The position numbers and the translations under genes were made by a program. Below the pieces are notes generated by a model. The model was not told the origin of the DNA and did not search any database. It worked only from the letters and a program-made list of their open reading frames with translations. From NCBI GenBank assembly GCA_934167695.1, contig CAKPLP010000002.1, positions 1-64,000 of the forward strand: 64,000 nucleotides of DNA, given 5' to 3'. The number at the start of each line of letters is the position of its first letter. Position 1 is the first letter of the stretch. Source of the DNA: an uncultured Bacilli bacterium (GTDB lineage: Bacteria > Bacillota_I > Bacilli_A > RF39 > UBA660). This document shows positions 7,901 to 15,618 of the stretch, in pieces.

Positions 7901-9361
7901 TGTGATAAAGTACCAGATATAGATCTTAACTTTTCAGGAGATAACCAAGCAAGTGCTCATGCGTATACAAAAGTTCTATTTGGAGAAGATAATGTATATA
8001 GAGCAGGAACAATAGGAACAGTTGCAGAAAAAACAGCCTTTGGATATGTTAAAGGTTGGGCAGAAGAGCACGGAGTAACAGATATAAGAAATGCAGAAAT
8101 TGAAAGATTGGCGATTGGGTGTACAGGAGTAAAAAGAACAACAGGACAACATCCGGGTGGTATTGTTGTAATTCCTGCATACATGGATGTTTTTGACTTT
8201 ACACCATTCCAATATCCAGCGGATGATAATACAGCAGAGTGGAGAACAACTCACTTTGATTACCATGCTATCGACCAAGACGTTTTAAAACTAGATATTC
8301 TCGGTCACGATGATCCTACTGTATTAAGAATGTTACAAGATTTATCAGGCATAGATGTTACTACACTTCCTATGGACGATAAAAAAGTATTCTCACTTTT
8401 ATCAAGCCCAGAAGCTATGGGAGTAACAGAAGAACAAATTATGTGTCCAACAGGAACACTGGGTCTTCCAGAATTAGGAACAAAATTTGTTATAAATATG
8501 CTTCAAGAAACTAAACCTAAAACATTCTCAGAACTTGTTAAAATTTCAGGATTATCTCATGGAACCGATGTATGGGCTGGAAATGCCTCTGAATTAATTG
8601 AAAAAGGAGTCGTTCCATTTAAAGAAGTTATTGGATGTCGTGACGATATAATGGTAAGTTTAATGAACTGGGGAATGGAACCAAAAGATGCCTTCAAAAT
8701 AATGGAGTTTGTTCGTAAAGGAAAGCCATCTAAAGATCCTGCTACATGGGCAATGTGGGCAGAAAAAATGAAAGCTGCAAATATTCCAGAATGGTATATT
8801 GAATCATGTCACAAAATCAAATACATGTTCCCAAAAGCTCATGCTTGTGCTTATGTTATGAGTGCACTTAGAATTGCTTGGTTCAAACTATATCAACCAT
8901 ATAATTATTATGCGGCATTCTTCTCAATAAGAGCAGACGATTTTGATATTGAAACAATGATAAAAGGAGAATCTGCCATAAGAGAAAAACTAATAGATTT
9001 ACAAAATAAAGGTTATGAAGCAACAAATAAAGAAACAAATATTATAGAAACTTTAAAAATAGCCTTAGAAGCAGCTTGCAGAGGTATTAAATTCGCTAAT
9101 ATTAGTCTAGAAAATAGTCAAGCAACAAAATTTGTCAAAGATCCAAACGATGATTATACTTTAATACCACCATTTTCTACTATCGATGGTCTAGGAGATA
9201 CAGTTGCAAAAACAATAGTAGAAGAAAGAAGCAATAAACCATTTATAAGTAAAGAAGATGTTCAAAAAAGAGGAAAGGTATCAAAAACCTTAATTGATAA
9301 GATGACAGAAATGGAAATATTAAAAAATCTTCCAGACTCTAATCAATTATCTCTTTTCTAA
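4961..9361 (+). CDS. polC: DNA polymerase III alpha subunit, PolC type
   Basis: At 1466 residues this is the full-length Gram-positive replicative polymerase. In order: an N-terminal domain (~1-200), an OB-fold domain (~205-320), the first half of the PHP domain (from ~330, VELHTHTKMSQMDG), an inserted DEDD proofreading exonuclease (~425-595, VVFDFETTGF and later HNAKFDVSF), the second half of PHP, and the polymerase core with a zinc module (CYNCKYSEF and CPKCGSPLG) and the catalytic aspartates in PDIDLNFSG. GGAGATGTTACA precedes the ATG. Pro-Gly codons inside it are all CCG-GGN, unlike the CCA/CCT used elsewhere. Confidence 0.98.
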   Translation: MEEKMQIFLDRINFNKDHYNELLDAKLTKIKVSQKENTWHLFIEKDSAISLEILTEIETKKYNIAPNLNNVIITYDIKNQTLEDYQKYYPFVLNQVKDIIKVPGIFKESLIIEDEKLKLIARNGLENIKLEKALPIINEIYNKLGFKDYIQLELREEDEIKKEIEKSLEETIQKIKTEPVKTSEPKEEKKEFKQKYKRKEKDPNSVLGLAILDNPIKIKTIIGEDNNVTVEAQVFGTEYFESSKSDFKIITLKLTDFSDSIYCKVFVRDNDEYIRLCKELKAGKWFKIRGYTKNDPFSKELVLNARDIIAVEHSEEAEINDTEEIKRVELHTHTKMSQMDGVADEVALVKQAMKWGHPGIAITDHNGCQSFPHVYNLVKDHNSHLKEGEEPFRAIYGTELTLIDDTVDIVVRPNNKNLLEQTYVVFDFETTGFNAGGADSIIEIGAVKMCNGEILEKYDELIKPPHPLKQAITDVTNITNEMLEGKDNEENAIKRFIEWFGDCPMVAHNAKFDVSFLEMAYQKYDLGEFKNTVIDTLELSRTLDNTYSRHSLSAIIKRYDVPWDEDCHHRGDYDAEGTALVFYKMLKKLDNRNIERMDQLDQLVSKDEIHKYGKSYHVNILATNKIGLKNMFKLISLANTKYLYKTPRILRSEIEKHRDGILVGSGCYESEVFKEARSKSEEELTNIIRFYDYVEVQPLECYDHLIQSNDFSNIYEISEHLKKVIRTTENAGKIIVATGDVHHIKREDKIYREIIVNQKVPGGGRHPLARNGIKEIPSNHFRTTNEMLEDFKFLEDDELAKKIVVENTREILKKVEDIEVIIDTGGIPFSPKIEDCSNIVRNMVYDKAHSMYGDPLPQNIEDRINSELKGIIGGGFDVIYLISQKLVKHSNDDGYLVGSRGSVGSSFVACMMGITEVNALPAHYLCYNCKYSEFNDENGVPYGKELASGYDLPDKTCPKCGSPLGKEGQDMPFATFLGFNCDKVPDIDLNFSGDNQASAHAYTKVLFGEDNVYRAGTIGTVAEKTAFGYVKGWAEEHGVTDIRNAEIERLAIGCTGVKRTTGQHPGGIVVIPAYMDVFDFTPFQYPADDNTAEWRTTHFDYHAIDQDVLKLDILGHDDPTVLRMLQDLSGIDVTTLPMDDKKVFSLLSSPEAMGVTEEQIMCPTGTLGLPELGTKFVINMLQETKPKTFSELVKISGLSHGTDVWAGNASELIEKGVVPFKEVIGCRDDIMVSLMNWGMEPKDAFKIMEFVRKGKPSKDPATWAMWAEKMKAANIPEWYIESCHKIKYMFPKAHACAYVMSALRIAWFKLYQPYNYYAAFFSIRADDFDIETMIKGESAIREKLIDLQNKGYEATNKETNIIETLKIALEAACRGIKFANISLENSQATKFVKDPNDDYTLIPPFSTIDGLGDTVAKTIVEERSNKPFISKEDVQKRGKVSKTLIDKMTEMEILKNLPDSNQLSLF

Positions 9362-9386
9362 AAAAATAAAAAGATAGGAGAATATT

Positions 9387-9626
9387 ATGAAATGTGTACG
9401 ATGTGGTTCTGAAATGAAAGAAACCGACCGTTGTTGTCTAAAATGTGGTGCAATCAATTACAATAATCCACAAAATGAAAACTTTGCTCAAAAATATGCT
9501 AGTAAATCAGAAATGATAAAGGCTAATCCAAACTTATTAAATCAAAAACAAAACATTCTAAAATTAGTCCTTGTTGCAGTTATAATCATAGTAATTATAA
9601 TAATAATTTTAAAACTCATGAAATAA
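9387..9626 (+). CDS. Zinc-ribbon membrane protein
   Basis: The 79-residue protein has an N-terminal zinc ribbon (CVRCGSEM at residues 3-10, CLKCGAIN about 15 residues later), a polar linker and a C-terminal transmembrane helix (LVLVAVIIIVIIIIILKLM). It is probably anchored with the zinc ribbon in the cytoplasm. The gene follows polC by 25 bases with GATAGGAGAATATT before the ATG, so it may ride on the polC transcript. Such zinc-ribbon/one-TM proteins are common in Firmicutes and mostly uncharacterised. Confidence 0.75.
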   Translation: MKCVRCGSEMKETDRCCLKCGAINYNNPQNENFAQKYASKSEMIKANPNLLNQKQNILKLVLVAVIIIVIIIIILKLMK

Positions 9627-9642
9627 TGAGTTTTACTTTTAT
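9611..9642 (+). terminator. Terminator after the zinc-ribbon gene
   Basis: AAAACTCAT (9611-9619) pairs with ATGAGTTTT (9626-9634), followed by ACTTTTA. The left arm overlaps the last codons of the gene. Confidence 0.7.
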
Positions 9643-9663
9643 ATAAATAAAGGTGGTGAGATA

Positions 9664-10953
9664 ATGAACTATAAAATATTAATAGATGAAAATAATTTAT
9701 TACCTAATAACTTCAAAAATAATGAAAAATTATTAAAAATAAATAATTACCTAGGTCTAGAAATATTAATAGAAAAAAAGACATATACAATGTATCAAAA
9801 ACTAAAAAATGATTTAATAAAAAATAATATAAATATAGATATTAACCAAGCATTAAAAAATGAAGGTGAATATCAAACTGGTCTAGCAATCGAAATAGTA
9901 TTAAAGGAAAATAATAACTATCTGAAATTATCTGATATAGATAAAAATAAATTAAAAAAAATACATTCAAGCCTAAGCAGATATGGTTTTATTTTAAGAA
10001 ACATTAAAAACAAGCCATCATATATTAGATATGTTGGAAAATCAACAGCAGAAATTATATATAATAACAATATCACCTTAGAAGAATATCATAAAAAATA
10101 TAATAGGTCAGGAATAATAATAGTAAACAAACCAAGTGGCATGACATCTAGAGATGTAGATGAGGTAATTTCTAAAAAATTTGATACAAGAAAAGTTGGA
10201 CACACAGGTACATTAGATCCTCTAGCAAGTGGAGTATTAATTGTAACAATAAATCAGGCAACCAGAATTAGTGAAAATATTACAAGTAATGACAAAGAAT
10301 ATATTGCAACAGTAAAATTAGGCATAGAAACAGATTCTTTAGACATCACAGGTAAAGTTATTAAAGAAGAAAAATACTCTCCTATAAAGAACCTAGCAGA
10401 GGTTTTAAAATCATTTGAAAAAACATATCTTCAAGAAGTTCCCATTTATTCTGCAGTTAAAGTAAATGGAAAAAAACTATATGAATATGCAAGAAATAAT
10501 GAAAAAGTAAAACTACCAAAAAAGGAAGTTACTATAAAAAAGATAGAATTATTAAATAAAACAGATGATACATTTACATTCAAATGTGTTGTATCTAAAG
10601 GAACATATATTAGAAGTTTAATACGAGATATAGGAAATAGTATCAATATACCAATGACTATGCAAAGCCTTATAAGAACAAAAGAAGCAAAATATTCTCT
10701 AGAAGATAGTAATACATTAGAAGAAATAATAAATGATAATTATAAAATAATCCCAATAGAAGAAACATTAGAATATCCAGTAATAAGTATAGAAAAAGAA
10801 ATATTATTCAAAGTAAAAAATGGAGCAGTAATTCCAAATATATATAATATTAATGACAGAGTTGTTTTTAAAAACAACCAAAAATTAATTGCAATTTATG
10901 AAGTGACAGAAGATAAAAAAAATCTAAAAAGTTACAAAAACTTCTCACTATAA
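9664..10953 (+). CDS. truB: tRNA pseudouridine-55 synthase with N-terminal degenerate VanY-like domain
   Basis: Residues ~149-429 are a complete TruB: the start-like block GIIIVNKPSGMTS, catalytic Asp185 in GHTGTLDPLASGVL, and SKGTYIRSLIRDIG. It makes the T-loop pseudouridine of tRNAs. TruB normally starts at that block; here ~148 residues precede it. They match the D-Ala-D-Ala carboxypeptidase (VanY) fold: NNLLPNNF, YQTGLAIEI at 70-78 where VanY has HQTGLAVDI, then RYGFILR, RYVGKSTAEIIYNNNITLEEY. All zinc and catalytic positions are changed: His70 to Tyr, Asp77 to Glu, and EPWH to KPSY (117-120). The domain should be catalytically dead. The frame is continuous and GGTGGTGAGATA precedes the ATG. 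Confidence 0.9.
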   Translation: MNYKILIDENNLLPNNFKNNEKLLKINNYLGLEILIEKKTYTMYQKLKNDLIKNNINIDINQALKNEGEYQTGLAIEIVLKENNNYLKLSDIDKNKLKKIHSSLSRYGFILRNIKNKPSYIRYVGKSTAEIIYNNNITLEEYHKKYNRSGIIIVNKPSGMTSRDVDEVISKKFDTRKVGHTGTLDPLASGVLIVTINQATRISENITSNDKEYIATVKLGIETDSLDITGKVIKEEKYSPIKNLAEVLKSFEKTYLQEVPIYSAVKVNGKKLYEYARNNEKVKLPKKEVTIKKIELLNKTDDTFTFKCVVSKGTYIRSLIRDIGNSINIPMTMQSLIRTKEAKYSLEDSNTLEEIINDNYKIIPIEETLEYPVISIEKEILFKVKNGAVIPNIYNINDRVVFKNNQKLIAIYEVTEDKKNLKSYKNFSL

Positions 10954-11031
10954 AAATTATAGTATCTGTAAGATCCTTGTTTAATATCCTTAAAGGTTAT
11001 ATACTAAAGTTATATAAAAGTAGGAGGAAGT

Positions 11032-11088
11032 ATGAGAGTGTCAATCAAATGTTCTAGTGGGGGGGGGGGCACTTTACTAGAACAGTAA
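11032..11088 (+). CDS. 18-codon leader ORF containing an 11-G tract
   Basis: AGTAGGAGGAAGT lies directly before an ATG that opens an 18-residue frame (MRVSIKCSSGGGGTLLEQ). Codons 10-13 come from eleven consecutive Gs at 11059-11069, extraordinary in this AT-rich DNA. The Gs sit between the arms of an inverted repeat, GTTCTAGT (11051-11058) and ACTAGAAC (11076-11083). Gain or loss of Gs would change the reading frame: twelve Gs extend it to a stop at 11106, ten Gs stop it at 11078-11080. Whether the peptide matters is unknown; a regulatory leader for the next gene is the likeliest role. Confidence 0.45.
   Translation: MRVSIKCSSGGGGTLLEQ
11051..11083 (+). repeat. Poly-G tract inside an inverted repeat (possible phase switch)
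   Basis: Eight-base perfect inverted arms (11051-11058, 11076-11083) enclose eleven Gs and CACTTT. Homopolymeric G runs of this length are classic slipped-strand mutation sites. It lies 64 bases before a surface protein gene. Confidence 0.6.
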
Positions 11089-11146
11089 ATATATTTAATG
11101 ATACATGAATTTTACTAAAAGTAAATTAGTAGAAGGAGTGTATTAA

Positions 11147-12115
11147 ATGAAGAAAGTAAGGAAAATATTTAAAAATAATTATAAAATTTTAATCGGTTTA
11201 ATATTAGGAGTAATAATATCAGTAGGGGGAGTATGTGCTGCAACGACAATCGCAGGAAGTACGGTAACGTATTCAAACTCATCATCAGGATTATCATCAA
11301 CAACAGTACAAGGAGCAATAGATGAATTATACACAAAGACTGATATAAGAAAAACGGGAAATTTTATATCAGCATATGATTATCAAACTGATGGATTTTA
11401 TAAATGCATAACAGGGGAAGAAGATACATGTCAAAGAACATATTGCTACAAAAAAAATTATGGAAGAACTTGCAGAAAAGGAACAATTATAAAGTACAAA
11501 GTAAATGATACAGACATAGTAACGTTCCATGTAATGTATGATAATGGATCTACTTTAACGATGCAAAGTCAAAAAAATACAGTATACAATACTAAGTGGT
11601 ATAGTGATAATATAAATACATCTGGTCCATTAATTATTTTACCAGCATTAGAACATGCAACGAATGGATGGACCAATGTTAATTATATAGAGTATACAGC
11701 AGGCACTACAAATCTTTACCAAAATGCCTACACAGGTTGTAGTTCCTATAATTCATGTGAAACAAATCGCTATACTTTATCATCGCGCAAAGCCCGCGCA
11801 AGGATGATAACAACTCTAGAAGCAGTTAATCTAGGCTGTACAAACCAACCAAAGTCGTGTCCAATATGGATGTATAATTATCTTTTTAATTCAGTAAGTA
11901 ATGGAGCAACAGTAGATGATTCTACTATAGATCCAACAACAGGTCAACATAATGATGGATATTTTACAATGTCAGCAGGGACCATTACATCTAGTTCTGG
12001 TGACAATAATTTTGTTCTTGCTATTTATGGAACGGGATTAGTTTCTTTTCACTACCCAATGGCAACTGATTATGGTGCGCGTGCAGTAGTAGAAGTTACC
12101 AAACTTGGTTATTAA
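11147..12115 (+). CDS. Secreted surface protein of unknown function
   Basis: The 322-residue protein begins with a basic N-terminus, a hydrophobic segment (ILIGLILGVIISVGGVCAA) and a likely signal-peptidase site near residue 35. The mature part starts with TIAGSTVTYSNSSSGLSSTTVQGAIDELY, rich in Ser/Thr. The core has several Cys (CQRTYCYKK, GCSSYNSCET) and the C-terminus reads YGARAVVEVTKLGY, reminiscent of the ending of formylglycine-enzyme/lectin-like surface modules. AGAAGGAGTGTATTAA precedes the ATG. Base composition is somewhat richer in G+C than its neighbours. It probably belongs to a multi-copy surface family. The poly-G leader upstream suggests variable expression. Confidence 0.7.
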   Translation: MKKVRKIFKNNYKILIGLILGVIISVGGVCAATTIAGSTVTYSNSSSGLSSTTVQGAIDELYTKTDIRKTGNFISAYDYQTDGFYKCITGEEDTCQRTYCYKKNYGRTCRKGTIIKYKVNDTDIVTFHVMYDNGSTLTMQSQKNTVYNTKWYSDNINTSGPLIILPALEHATNGWTNVNYIEYTAGTTNLYQNAYTGCSSYNSCETNRYTLSSRKARARMITTLEAVNLGCTNQPKSCPIWMYNYLFNSVSNGATVDDSTIDPTTGQHNDGYFTMSAGTITSSSGDNNFVLAIYGTGLVSFHYPMATDYGARAVVEVTKLGY

Positions 12116-12141
12116 TTATAAACAGAAAAATTAAAAAACAC

Positions 12142-12170
12142 TTGTCAAAATAAAAAATATTTAGTATATT
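12142..12170 (+). promoter_or_regulatory. rpsO promoter
   Basis: TTGTCA (12142-12147), 17 bases and TATATT (12165-12170) form a SigA-type promoter that would start transcription near 12177. Confidence 0.65.
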
Positions 12171-12176
12171 ATATGT

Positions 12177-12254
12177 GCTACCAATTCTTAGTTAGAGGAA
12201 TTTCCGACCTTATACCAAGAATTTGGCTGATACAAAAGAAAGGAATGATTAAAG
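12177..12254 (+). promoter_or_regulatory. rpsO (S15) autoregulatory leader candidate
   Basis: The ~78-base untranslated leader can fold into a closed structure. CCAATTCTT (12181-12189) pairs with AAGAATTTGG (12217-12226) with one bulge, and the enclosed segment contains the small hairpin GGAA/TTCC. Firmicutes rpsO leaders form multi-stem structures bound by S15 to repress its own translation. The position directly before rpsO fits; the fold is read by eye only. Confidence 0.55.
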
Positions 12255-12524
12255 ATGGCTTTAACAAAAGAAGAAAAAGCAAGTATTATTAAAGAATATG
12301 CTAGAAATGAAAAAGATACTGGTTCATGTGAAGTACAAATCGCTATCCTAACAAAGGAAATTAACGATTTAACAGAACATTTAAAAGTTCATAAACATGA
12401 CTATCATTCAAATCGTGGACTTCTTAGAAAAGTAGGTCAACGTCGTAATATGTTACAATATCTTGCAAAAACAGATGTTACAAGATATCGTGATTTAATC
12501 CAAAAATTAGGATTAAGAAAGTAG
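12255..12524 (+). CDS. rpsO: 30S ribosomal protein S15
   Basis: At 89 residues this is the usual S15 length, with the family blocks GSCEVQIAILTKEINDLTEHLKVHKHD and HSNRGLLRKVGQRRNMLQYL. It binds 16S rRNA early in assembly of the 30S platform. AAAGGAATGATTAAAG precedes the ATG. It has its own promoter, a leader likely bound by S15, and a terminator. pnp follows, as in most Firmicutes. Confidence 0.98.
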   Translation: MALTKEEKASIIKEYARNEKDTGSCEVQIAILTKEINDLTEHLKVHKHDYHSNRGLLRKVGQRRNMLQYLAKTDVTRYRDLIQKLGLRK

Positions 12525-12551
12525 ACACCATTTTTAGTGTCTATTTTTTTA
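12522..12551 (+). terminator. rpsO terminator
   Basis: TAGACAC (12522-12528) pairs with GTGTCTA (12537-12543), followed by eight Ts. Some readthrough into pnp is expected by analogy with rpsO-pnp in other bacteria. Confidence 0.85.
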
Positions 12552-12616
12552 TTTTAATAGAAAAATAGTAAAAAAAGTTATACAATAATAATTGAAATAA
12601 ATTTTAGGAGTTAAAT

Positions 12617-14803
12617 ATGAAAAAAGTGTTTGAAAAAGAATTTCATGGAAAAAAGATTATAATAGAACATGGTGAATTAGCTAAACAAGCAACAGCAAGT
12701 GTTTTAGTAAGATATGGAGAAACTGTAGTCTTAACTGCTGTTGTTTTAAACAAAAATGTAAATTTATTATCTGACTTTTTTCCATTAACAGTAAATTATC
12801 AGGAAAAACTTTATTCTGTAGGAAAAATACCGGGGGGCTTTATTAAAAGAGAAGGTAGGCCAACAGAAAATGCAACTTTAGCAGCAAGAATGATTGATCG
12901 TCCAATGAGACCATTGTTCCCAGAAGACTTTAAAAACGAAGTACAAATTATTAATACCGTTTTAAGTGTTGAACAAGACTGTTCACCAGAACTTGCCGCT
13001 CTTTTAGGATCAAGTATTGCAACAAGTATTAGTAAAATACCATTTAATGGACCAATCGCAGGTGTAAAAGTAGGTTATATAAAAAATAAATATGTAATTA
13101 ATCCAACACCTGAAGAATTAGAAAACTCATTAATAGATTTAACAGTAGCTGGAACTAAGAATGCCATTAATATGGTAGAATCAAGTGCACATGAAGCTAG
13201 TGAAGAAATAATGTTAAAAGCTTTAATGAAGGGTCATAAAGCAATTAAAGAATTAGTAAAATTCCAAGAAGAAATCGTTAAAGAAATTGGCGAAGAAAAA
13301 ATGGAATATGAACATCTAGAAATAACTGATGAACTAAGAAAAGAAATTGATGAGTTATCAGCAGAAAGATTAGATAAAGCATTACGAATAAAAGAAAAAT
13401 TAGAAATGCATGAAGCAGTAGATAAAATTAAAGATGAAATAGTAGAAAAATACAAAATTGAAAATGAAGATACTTTAGAAAATGAAGAACTATTACAATT
13501 ACTTACAAAAGTTCGTAAAGTTTTAGATGATATAGAATACCGTCAATTTAGAAAAATAGTTGTTAAAGAACATATCAGAGCAGATGGAAGAAAAATGGAT
13601 GAAATAAGACCATTATCTACTGATATTGACTTATTACCTAGAACACATGGTTCAGCATTATTTACACGTGGTGAAACACAAGCCTTATCAATAACAACAT
13701 TAGGGGCTTTAGGTGAACATCAAATTTTAGATGGGTTAGGATTAGAAGATCAAAAACGCTTTATGCTTCACTATAACTTTCCACAATTTTGTGTAGGAGA
13801 AACAGGTAGATATTCATCTCCCGGTAGACGTGAAATAGGCCATGGTGCTTTAGGAGAAAAAGCCTTAAAAGAAGTAATTCCAAGCGAAGAAGAATTCCCA
13901 TATACAATAAGAGTAGTTTCAGAAATATTAGAAAGTAACGGTTCATCATCTCAAGCTAGTATTTGTGCTGGGTGCATGTCACTTATGGCCGCTGGAGTAC
14001 CAATAAAAGCTCCAGTAGCAGGAATTGCAATGGGATTAATTACATCACCAGATGAAAAAGATTACACCATTTTAACAGACATTCAAGGAATGGAAGACCA
14101 TCTAGGAGATATGGACTTTAAAGTTGCAGGAACAAGAAATGGAATATGTGCATTACAAATGGATATAAAAATAAAAGGAATTAATGAAAAAATTCTAGAA
14201 GAAGCACTTCAACAAGCAAAAAAAGCTCGCCAACAAATTTTAGATGTTATAGAAAAACAAATAAAAGAACCACGTAAAGAAGTATCAAAATATGCTCCAA
14301 AAACAGTAACATTTAAAATTAATCCAAACAAAATAAAAGATGTTATTGGAAAAGGTGGAGATATGATCACAAAGATCATTTGTGAAGCTTCTAATGTAAC
14401 TGAAGTAAATAATATAAACGCAGTAAAGGTAGACTTAGAAGATGATGGTAGAGTAATAATTTATCATACAGATCAAGAAATAATAGATAAAACAAGAAAA
14501 ATGATAGAGTCTGTTGTTAGAGAAGTGGAAGAAGGAAAAACTTATCCAGCAAAAGTCGTTAAAGTAGAAGACTTTGGATGCTTTGTCGAAGTTTGGCCCG
14601 GATGTGAAGGTTTAGTTCATATTTCACAATTAGCAGATAAACGTGTAGAAAAATGTTCTGATGTTGTAAAAGTTGGCGATGAAATTCTTGTAAAATCTCT
14701 TGGTACAGACAAAAAAGGTCGCTTAAATTTCTCAAGAAAAGAAGCACTTCCAAAAAAGAGCATAAAAGAAAAAACAAAAGAAGAAAATAAAAAAGAAAAA
14801 TAA
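12617..14803 (+). CDS. pnp: Polyribonucleotide nucleotidyltransferase (PNPase)
   Basis: The 728-residue phosphorolytic 3'-5' exoribonuclease is complete: two RNase PH domains (residues ~1-220 and ~310-545, the second with REHIRADGR-like EHIRADGRKMDEIRPL and FPQFCVGETGR), an alpha-helical linker between them, a KH domain (~555-610, IKDVIGKGGDMITKI) and an S1 domain (~620-690, GKTYPAKVVKVEDFGCFVEV). It acts in mRNA decay and, in Bacillus, in DNA repair. GGAGTTAAAT precedes the ATG. A Lys/Glu-rich tail ends the protein. Confidence 0.98.
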   Translation: MKKVFEKEFHGKKIIIEHGELAKQATASVLVRYGETVVLTAVVLNKNVNLLSDFFPLTVNYQEKLYSVGKIPGGFIKREGRPTENATLAARMIDRPMRPLFPEDFKNEVQIINTVLSVEQDCSPELAALLGSSIATSISKIPFNGPIAGVKVGYIKNKYVINPTPEELENSLIDLTVAGTKNAINMVESSAHEASEEIMLKALMKGHKAIKELVKFQEEIVKEIGEEKMEYEHLEITDELRKEIDELSAERLDKALRIKEKLEMHEAVDKIKDEIVEKYKIENEDTLENEELLQLLTKVRKVLDDIEYRQFRKIVVKEHIRADGRKMDEIRPLSTDIDLLPRTHGSALFTRGETQALSITTLGALGEHQILDGLGLEDQKRFMLHYNFPQFCVGETGRYSSPGRREIGHGALGEKALKEVIPSEEEFPYTIRVVSEILESNGSSSQASICAGCMSLMAAGVPIKAPVAGIAMGLITSPDEKDYTILTDIQGMEDHLGDMDFKVAGTRNGICALQMDIKIKGINEKILEEALQQAKKARQQILDVIEKQIKEPRKEVSKYAPKTVTFKINPNKIKDVIGKGGDMITKIICEASNVTEVNNINAVKVDLEDDGRVIIYHTDQEIIDKTRKMIESVVREVEEGKTYPAKVVKVEDFGCFVEVWPGCEGLVHISQLADKRVEKCSDVVKVGDEILVKSLGTDKKGRLNFSRKEALPKKSIKEKTKEENKKEK

Positions 14804-14822
14804 AAAAGAAAAGGGAAATTAT

Positions 14823-15527
14823 ATGAAGAAAGTATTTAAAGCAATACTAACTATAATTTTTATAGGGCTAGTTATATACGTTATTTATCGAAATATTGCA
14901 TTAAGAAAAATTCCTAGTGAAAACTTAATAAAAGATGAAGCTACATCAAGCCTATATCATGATATATTACCAAACTCATCTAATACCATATGGGCTAATT
15001 ATTATTTTAGTCATGATAATGTGTCACAAAAAGATATTCCTACTGACATGACTTATAATATAGCATTTAAAAAACTAGGCTCAAGCGAGAAACAAATTTC
15101 ATCAGATAAATTTAAAGAATCTTATGAGGTGCTATTCGGTCCAAATACATATAAACCAGTAAGTACATTTACAGGAGGATGCAATACTTATACTTATGAC
15201 GATAATACAAAAATCTACTCTAAAACTACAAATATTCCATGTCCTTCAACAAAAGTATATATTCTATCCAAAATTGTAGATGCAGAGTATACTGATAAAA
15301 ATATGGAAATAACAGTAGTAATTGCATATATTGATAATGAAACAAAAACAGTTTATAAAGAATGCAATGAAGATATGAGTAGTTGTTCATCAGTAATTAA
15401 AAATAATTTTACAGAGTTTGACGAAGCAAATCTAGAACAGGTAAAAGATAAATTACATAAATATAAATTTACATATAATAATATAAATGATGAATATTAT
15501 TTTTCTTCAGTTAGAAAAATAAGTTAG
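14823..15527 (+). CDS. Membrane-anchored protein of unknown function
   Basis: The 234-residue protein has an N-terminal hydrophobic helix (residues ~7-24, ILTIIFIGLVIYVIYRNIAL) without a clear cleavage site, then an extracellular domain of ~205 residues with four cysteines (GGCNTYTYDD, IPCPS, KECNEDMSSC), probably disulfide-bonded. Similar one-helix/Cys-containing proteins occur elsewhere in this window (18405). It lies 20 bases after pnp with AAAGGGAAATTAT before the ATG and may be cotranscribed with it. The family is not recognised. Confidence 0.7.
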   Translation: MKKVFKAILTIIFIGLVIYVIYRNIALRKIPSENLIKDEATSSLYHDILPNSSNTIWANYYFSHDNVSQKDIPTDMTYNIAFKKLGSSEKQISSDKFKESYEVLFGPNTYKPVSTFTGGCNTYTYDDNTKIYSKTTNIPCPSTKVYILSKIVDAEYTDKNMEITVVIAYIDNETKTVYKECNEDMSSCSSVIKNNFTEFDEANLEQVKDKLHKYKFTYNNINDEYYFSSVRKIS

Positions 15528-15528
15528 G

Positions 15529-15560
15529 GAAGACAAGTTAAATTGATCTTCTCTTTTTTA
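15529..15560 (+). terminator. Terminator after the pnp unit
   Basis: GAAGACAA and TTGATCTTC form a stem with one bulged base, followed by TCTTTTTT. It begins just after the stop codon. Confidence 0.65.
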
Positions 15561-15586
15561 TTTAAGAATTAATTGAAAATAAAAAA

Positions 15587-15594
15587 CATATAAT
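15587..15594 (+). promoter_or_regulatory. CATATAAT, possible SigE -10 of spoIVFA-spoIVFB
   Basis: CATATAAT matches the SigE -10 pattern CATACAHT at seven of eight bases, 25 bases before the spoIVFA start. The -35 region is a poor match, so this is weak. The same octamer stands before sigK (34513). Confidence 0.25.
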
Positions 15595-15618
15595 TAAATA
15601 AATAAAAGGAGAAATTAT

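Noticed and set aside
7957..8278. Minus-strand ORFs inside polC
   Set aside because: They mirror conserved polC codons and have no ribosome site. The same holds for antisense ORFs in pnp, clpB, murE and dnaG.
11032..12115. Phase-variable fusion of the leader ORF to the surface protein
   Set aside because: With ten Gs the frame stops at 11078-11080 and with twelve at 11106-11108, so no G number gives a continuous fusion; control must be indirect.
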